The translations under genes were made by a program, and so were the position numbers. Positions 7,257-10,312 of a DNA stretch of 10,312 nucleotides are shown in pieces. This DNA is from Synechococcus sp. CO36386bin_37. Lineage in GTDB: Bacteria; Cyanobacteriota; Cyanobacteriia; PCC-6307; Cyanobiaceae. The notes beneath the pieces are model-generated. The model did not search any database and was not told the DNA's origin. It saw only the letters and a program-made list of their open reading frames with translations. Location: contig WTGE01000014.1 of assembly GCA_011525445.1 (NCBI GenBank), positions 1-10,312 on the forward strand. Reading direction: 5' to 3'. Every line of letters begins with the position of its first letter. Position 1 is the stretch's first letter.

Positions 7257-7562
7257 TTAGTCGTCGGTTTGCGTTGACGTCACTTCTGCCTGAAGCATGG
7301 GCAACAGCAAACGACCGCCGATCACGAGAAAGCCTGTGGATGCAACCAGCTGCAGCCAATCTGCTGGGATCAGCGTAGAGAGTGAACCCCCTGCCACAGC
7401 CCCAATCAAGCTCGCCAGAACCAGGGCACTGGATGAACCGATAAAAACCGCTAACGGTCGATTGGATGTGCCACTGATGGCGACTGTTGCCAGTTGTGTC
7501 TTGTCTCCGAGTTCGGCTAAAAACACGGTCACGAATGTGGAGATGAGAAGGGTGATATCCAT
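7257..7562 (-). CDS. Half-size GDT1/UPF0016 family Mn2+ exchanger, second member of the pair
   Basis: This 101-residue membrane protein carries one copy of the family signature ExGDKT (FLAELGDKTQLATVAISG, E17-D20). Hydrophobic helices lie at about 3-17, 37-58 (LAVFIGSSSALVLASLIGAVAG) and 70-89. Full-length UPF0016/GDT1/TMEM165 proteins carry two such motifs in one chain; each half-size protein carries one and must pair. Related half-size exchangers in Synechocystis (Hmx1/Hmx2, from memory) act together in manganese transport at the thylakoid membrane. The obvious partner is the upstream gene 7 nt away. The start is ATG at 7562. The C-terminus ends in a short polar tail (EVTSTQTDD). Ca2+ or H+ exchange is possible as for eukaryotic relatives, but Mn2+ is the best guess in a cyanobacterium. 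Confidence 0.9.
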   Translation of the reverse strand: MDITLLISTFVTVFLAELGDKTQLATVAISGTSNRPLAVFIGSSSALVLASLIGAVAGGSLSTLIPADWLQLVASTGFLVIGGRLLLPMLQAEVTSTQTDD

Positions 7563-7569
7563 GGCACGC

Positions 7570-7899
7570 TCAGATGGAGTGGGTTGCTAGGAGTGATTTC
7601 AAGGCTTGGCTTCCGAGCCACAGACCAAGTCCCACCATCAGCAGACCGGCCATTTGCTCCAGCCGCTCGGGGGGAAGAATGGATGAAAGCCAACGACCCA
7701 CCAAAACGCCGACCAGGCTGGAACAGATCAATGCCAAAGCGGCACCCGCGAACACCAGCCAGGGTTCCCCCGACTGAGCTGATAGCAGGAGGGTTGCCAA
7801 TTGGGTTTTGTCTCCGAGTTCAGCCAGGAAGACGGTGGTGAAAGTGCTCAGCAGGACAGCATTGAATCCAAGCCTGTTATCACTCCCTGCATCAGTCAT
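7570..7899 (-). CDS. Half-size GDT1/UPF0016 family Mn2+ exchanger, first member of the pair
   Basis: This 109-residue membrane protein contains ExGDKT within TVFLAELGDKTQLATLLLSAQ (E27-D30). Predicted helices lie at about 12-26, 48-70 and 82-103. It resembles its downstream neighbour most strongly around the motif: both genes share TTGTCTCCGAGTTC at 7501-7514 and 7808-7821 on the plus strand, pointing to an old tandem duplication or to codon-level constraint on the motif. I prefer ATG at 7899 (MTDAGSDN); a GTG at 7902 would add one Met. Its first 8 nt overlap the end of the cysteine-rich YkgJ-type gene, which suggests translational coupling. The two half-size proteins would together build the two-motif pore of a complete exchanger. 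Confidence 0.9.
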   Translation of the reverse strand: MTDAGSDNRLGFNAVLLSTFTTVFLAELGDKTQLATLLLSAQSGEPWLVFAGAALALICSSLVGVLVGRWLSSILPPERLEQMAGLLMVGLGLWLGSQALKSLLATHSI

Positions 7900-8266
7900 C
7901 ACAATTCTGAGGTGAGCGGATCAACCGCTCGAACCTACGCAGTTCTCGGCTTCTTCCGCCATGAACCGAGCGAATCTGCTGTCTGCAGCAATCAATGGCG
8001 AAAGCATTCACTTCGTCAGCTGCAACCGCAAACAGATCGGCCAGTGCGCTGACCCGGCAGAACTCCGGGCGGTCTTCATAAATTCGGCAGCGACGCCCTC
8101 CCTTGTCGAAATGTCGACACCATCCGTCGTCCCCCACCATCTCCAAATAAAGCGTTTGCTGATCAGCACTGAGAGCTTCAAGAGCTTCCTGTCGTTCTTC
8201 TGGAGCGAGTCGGCAACAGGCGCCGCATTGACTCAGGCAAGACCAGTGAAGTTGATTACGGCTCAT
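7892..8266 (-). CDS. YkgJ-family cysteine-cluster (zinc/iron-chelating domain) protein
   Basis: This is a small soluble protein of 124 residues from ATG 8266. It has the family's cysteine signature: CLSQCGACC (a CxxxCxxCC motif) near the N-terminus, then GWCRHF, and CRIYEDRPEFCRV (CxxxxxRPxxCR). A further CC pair (IDCCRQQ) lies near the C-terminus. The family is predicted to bind zinc or an iron-sulfur cluster; its reaction is not established to my knowledge. Starts at 8281 (ATG, five residues longer) and 8293 (TTG) are possible, and none has a clear ribosome binding site. It overlaps the first Mn exchanger gene by 8 nt, so it is probably made together with it. A role in metal handling for that transporter is an inference from position only. 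Confidence 0.87.
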   Translation of the reverse strand: MSRNQLHWSCLSQCGACCRLAPEERQEALEALSADQQTLYLEMVGDDGWCRHFDKGGRRCRIYEDRPEFCRVSALADLFAVAADEVNAFAIDCCRQQIRSVHGGRSRELRRFERLIRSPQNCDD

Positions 8267-8284
8267 GGACGCATTCACCATGCG

Positions 8285-8303
8285 CTGTGACAAGCCATCA
8301 CAG
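8285..8303. promoter_or_regulatory. Inverted repeat CTGTGA-N7-TCACAG in the ykgJ/psb30 divergent region
   Basis: Arms of 6 nt are at 8285-8290 and 8298-8303, and the right arm also forms TCAC-A-GTGA (8298-8306). The core TGTGA-N7-TCACA looks like a CRP-family site but has a spacer one base longer than the classical N6. It lies just upstream of the YkgJ-type start and about 80-100 nt before psb30, so it could control either gene. Confidence 0.35.
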
Positions 8304-8310
8304 TGACACT

Positions 8311-8354
8311 CCTTATGAAGGGTAATGAGCTTGGGCCTCGTAACCTTATGAAGG
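8311..8354. repeat. Duplicated dyad motif CCTTATGAAGG upstream of psb30
   Basis: Identical 11-mers at 8311-8321 and 8344-8354 are each self-complementary in their arms (CCTT-ATG-AAGG). The start-to-start distance is 33 bp, close to three DNA helical turns, so a dimeric regulator could bind both on one face. They are 29-72 nt before the psb30 ATG. Both ATGs are also in frame with a 16-codon mini-ORF (8315-8365), which may be incidental. Confidence 0.45.
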
Positions 8355-8382
8355 CACCATTCTGATCAACTGCTTTCCTTCC

Positions 8383-8490
8383 ATGGGATTTGATATCCAC
8401 CTCATCGCAAATTTTGGGGCTCTTGCTCTCATCACCCTCGCCGGACCAGCAGTCATCTTCATTCTTTTCTACAGACGCGGAGCTCTCTGA
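8383..8490 (+). CDS. psb30: Photosystem II reaction centre protein Psb30 (Ycf12)
   Basis: This short plus-strand gene encodes 35 residues beginning [20 protein letters not shown] and ending FYRRGAL. It has one transmembrane helix (about 8-29) with the family's [11 protein letters not shown] segment and the RRG.L terminus. Psb30 is a single-helix subunit at the periphery of the photosystem II core that helps stabilise the complex. The start is ATG at 8383; I see no Shine-Dalgarno sequence, only a pyrimidine-rich TTTCCTTCC. It is the only plus-strand gene here and diverges from the YkgJ-type gene across about 116 nt of intergenic DNA containing repeated dyads. Its last 22 nt overlap the 3' end of the clc gene on the other strand, leaving no room for a dedicated terminator. 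The match to known Psb30 sequences is from memory. Confidence 0.93.
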   Translation: MGFDIHLIANFGALALITLAGPAVIFILFYRRGAL

Positions 8491-9833
8491 AGCTTCGCCA
8501 GAGCGTGGTACACCGGAGCGCGGCTGATCAAGCGCCCGGTGTACGCTGCGATCACAGCCGTAAGGCAAGCTCCTGGGAATAGCTGTTGATCACCTACCAA
8601 TCTCCAGGAGAAAATCAAGGATACGAGCGGTAGTTGTGTAGCGCCTGCAAGACCAGCGGCCAGTCCCAAACCCACTCCAACCTGAGTGCTGTAACCAATC
8701 GCGGCGCAGGTTGTGTAGCCCAGGATGGCCCCAAAGGTGAGGGATGGGTCAATCAGTCCACCGGGCACGCCAGGTGCAAGCGCCAGCATGGGGCCGATCA
8801 CCCTGACAATGGTGATCCAGAGACTAACCAGGAGCGATTGAAGATCATTGTGATCCGCACCAACCTCTGGTAACCCGCTTTCGAGCAGTTGTTTCACGAG
8901 GGCTTCACCATCAGAGCTACTCGTTCCCCAGCTCAACAGGGCGAGCAGGCTGAGCAGTCCTCCCAGCCACAAGCCCGTGCGCAGAGGGCGCAGGCGAACG
9001 ATGGGAGCCAATCGAGATGTGGTCCAGACCAACCCCCGATTGAACAATCCACCCACCAGTCCGGCCGCGATTCCAATCGGAATCGCCAGCATGAGTTGTT
9101 CTCTTTCTGGAGACAACACATTGATCATCCCCAAGCTGAAGATGGGCTCTCCACCCAGGTTGGAAAAACCGGCTGCGGCGACGCAGACCACTAAGGCCGG
9201 CCAGATCGTCACGGTTGAATACTCAGCTGTGAGTTCTTCGAGCATGAACACCACCCCCAGCAAAGGCGTATTGAATCCCCCTGCCAGGCCCGCACCGCCA
9301 CCGATGGCAACCATTTGACGTTCGGTGAGAGCTGGCATCCAATTCGGCCAGCGTCTCTGACACACTCTTGCCACTGCAGAGCCGAATTGAACAACGGGGC
9401 CTTCCCGGCCCAACGGGAGCATGGCAGCAGTGGCAATCGACCAGAGAATGCCGCGGTGGATGGTGCTGTCGGCAGCCATTGCCTCGGCCATCAAGGACGG
9501 ATCCTCGATGGCATTCATCGTTGACGGGATGCCCGATCCCGCGCCACCACGCCAGGGACCCCTTTGAATCATCAAGAGAACTGGCATCACAACCAAGGGG
9601 GCCAGGGCGATGAGCAAACCCTTGGAGGTCCAGCTGGTCTCACCGGTCGTGGGGAGAAACTGGAACAGCCATTCCTGAATTCGATCGACAAGATTCAGGG
9701 GAAGACAGGCCAAACCGATCAGGACGCCAGCCACAAGCAAGCCAACGAAGTGGCGTGAAAGTCTGCTGAATTCATTGAGAAGGGCAGTTGCGCCCGAAAT
9801 GTGTTTGCGCTTGGTTGAAGGTTGGGGGGTCAT
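8469..9833 (-). CDS. ClC-family chloride channel / H+-Cl- antiporter
   Basis: This 454-residue integral membrane protein has the ClC anion-path motifs: GSGIP (S100 region, 99-103), GREGPVV (E144, the external gating glutamate) and [17 protein letters not shown] (185-201). It also has [16 protein letters not shown] (354-369) and a late tyrosine in PVYHALAKL (Y442). Both the gating glutamate and an internal glutamate (E199/E200, aligning with E203 of E. coli ClC) are present, which favours proton-coupled exchange over a passive channel. The usual GGIFAP block reads GGLIDP. No CBS domains follow, as in short bacterial ClCs. The start is ATG 9833, overlapping the recJ stop as ATGA; an in-frame TTG at 9857 is less likely. 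The 3' end overlaps psb30 tail to tail by 22 nt. Confidence 0.94.
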   Translation of the reverse strand: MTPQPSTKRKHISGATALLNEFSRLSRHFVGLLVAGVLIGLACLPLNLVDRIQEWLFQFLPTTGETSWTSKGLLIALAPLVVMPVLLMIQRGPWRGGAGSGIPSTMNAIEDPSLMAEAMAADSTIHRGILWSIATAAMLPLGREGPVVQFGSAVARVCQRRWPNWMPALTERQMVAIGGGAGLAGGFNTPLLGVVFMLEELTAEYSTVTIWPALVVCVAAAGFSNLGGEPIFSLGMINVLSPEREQLMLAIPIGIAAGLVGGLFNRGLVWTTSRLAPIVRLRPLRTGLWLGGLLSLLALLSWGTSSSDGEALVKQLLESGLPEVGADHNDLQSLLVSLWITIVRVIGPMLALAPGVPGGLIDPSLTFGAILGYTTCAAIGYSTQVGVGLGLAAGLAGATQLPLVSLIFSWRLVGDQQLFPGACLTAVIAAYTGRLISRAPVYHALAKLQRAPRL

Positions 9834-10312
9834 GGAGTTAGGCCGAGACCGATGCAAGCGTCTCGAATGAGGTCCGCAACGTAAGGGTGTTTCGCTCTGA
9901 TGTCGTCAGTTTCAAATACTCCGTCGCTGTTCACCGAGCCCGAGAGACACTCCCCGGCAGGGTTCCAGATGTCGACGGTTGATTCCTGATGTCTTCGCAT
10001 GCAGCGATACACGTTCGGACCGCGATGCAGATCCGTGCAGGTGTGATGTTCCCGGAGGGCTTCGATTTCAAGTTGCAATGTCTCTTCCCCTTGCCAACGA
10101 TTGAGGCTGATTCGATGAGCAACATCCACCAGGGCAGGAATCGGTTTGTTCTCTCGCCAACGCCAGGCGATGGCTTCTCTCTGATCATCGCCTTGCGTGA
10201 GAGTGAGTTTGAGATGCCCACCACGCAGCAGTCGTTGTGATGTCACCCTGCAACCTCTGGACCAGAACAATGGCGCCGGATGACCGATTCCAAAAGGTTC
10301 CAAGGCAAGCAG
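9830..10312 (-). CDS. recJ: Single-stranded-DNA-specific exonuclease RecJ, C-terminal part (5' end beyond the right edge)
   Basis: The frame is open from the right edge, with no start codon needed at 10303 (that codon is TTG inside LLALEPFGIGHP). It ends at TGA 9830-9832 after 160 visible codons. The segment EPFGIGHPAPLFWSRGCRV followed by GGHLKLTLTQGDDQREAIAWRW is the C-terminal OB-fold region of RecJ, which supports binding of single-stranded DNA. The catalytic DHH and DHHA1 domains lie outside the window. The end of the protein (about the last 70 residues) contains CRDL-like 'HTCTDLHRGPNVYRC' and a helix ending [13 protein letters not shown]. RecJ degrades ssDNA 5' to 3' in recombination and mismatch repair. 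It overlaps the clc start by 4 nt. Confidence 0.9.
   Translation of the reverse strand: MLALEPFGIGHPAPLFWSRGCRVTSQRLLRGGHLKLTLTQGDDQREAIAWRWRENKPIPALVDVAHRISLNRWQGEETLQLEIEALREHHTCTDLHRGPNVYRCMRRHQESTVDIWNPAGECLSGSVNSDGVFETDDIRAKHPYVADLIRDACIGLGLTP

Noticed and set aside
7117..7359. N-terminal extension of the RNB-family protein by 81 residues
   Set aside because: Most of this stretch is a frame shadow of the exporter gene and intergenic DNA, shows no domain character, and the recognisable N-terminal sequence begins at ATG 7116.
8275..8568. 97-codon minus-strand open frame across psb30
   Set aside because: It overlaps psb30 in antisense and clc in another frame; both of those have recognisable products and this one does not.
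9834..9857. TTG start eight codons upstream for the ClC gene
   Set aside because: It would overlap recJ by 28 nt, while ATG 9833 gives the common ATGA coupling and a normal ClC N-terminus.
1..10312. Mobile element, CRISPR array, tRNA or prophage content
   Set aside because: No transposase, integrase, spaced direct-repeat array, long terminal inverted repeats or tRNA-like cloverleaf was seen; nearly all DNA is taken up by conserved chromosomal genes.

Overview
The window reads as a gene-dense chromosomal segment of an oxygenic picocyanobacterium, most likely a marine Synechococcus or close relative. The evidence is the aerobic chlorophyll cyclase AcsF in its typical marine-Synechococcus form, a 35-residue photosystem II subunit Psb30/Ycf12, a DUF2996 protein that I associate with cyanobacteria, paired half-size manganese exchangers of the GDT1/UPF0016 family, and very short intergenic gaps. 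No mobile element, tRNA, rRNA, CRISPR array or prophage signal was found.

All genes but one lie on the minus strand, so transcription runs from the right edge to the left. From the right: the C-terminal end of recJ (9830-10312) overlaps a ClC-type chloride channel/antiporter (8469-9833) by ATGA. The lone plus-strand gene, psb30 (8383-8490), overlaps the clc 3' end tail to tail. Next come a cysteine-rich YkgJ-type metal-cluster protein (7892-8266) and two tandem half-size Mn exporters (7570-7899, 7257-7562), packed with an 8-nt overlap and a 7-nt gap. After a 140-nt gap with several hairpins follows a long RNase II/R-family protein (4717-7116) whose visible active-site motifs are eroded. Then come ubiX (4068-4712), a two-helix membrane protein with a proline/acidic tail (3532-4071), DUF2996 (3049-3486), acsF (1887-2972), tldD (362-1822) and the start of tldE/pmbA (1-358).

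Functionally, several genes bear on the photosynthetic membrane. AcsF builds chlorophyll, UbiX supplies the prenyl-FMN cofactor that UbiD-type decarboxylases need on the quinone route, Psb30 is a photosystem II subunit, and the paired exchangers probably move Mn2+, the metal of the water-splitting centre. TldD/TldE form a metalloprotease pair, and RecJ and ClC are housekeeping genes. Most items are ordinary for this lineage. The ones worth a second look are the apparently catalytically dead RNase II/R homologue with a low-complexity insert, a near-perfect palindrome abutting the acsF start codon, and repeated dyad motifs in the ykgJ/psb30 divergent intergenic region. No gene-free stretch exceeds about 140 bases.
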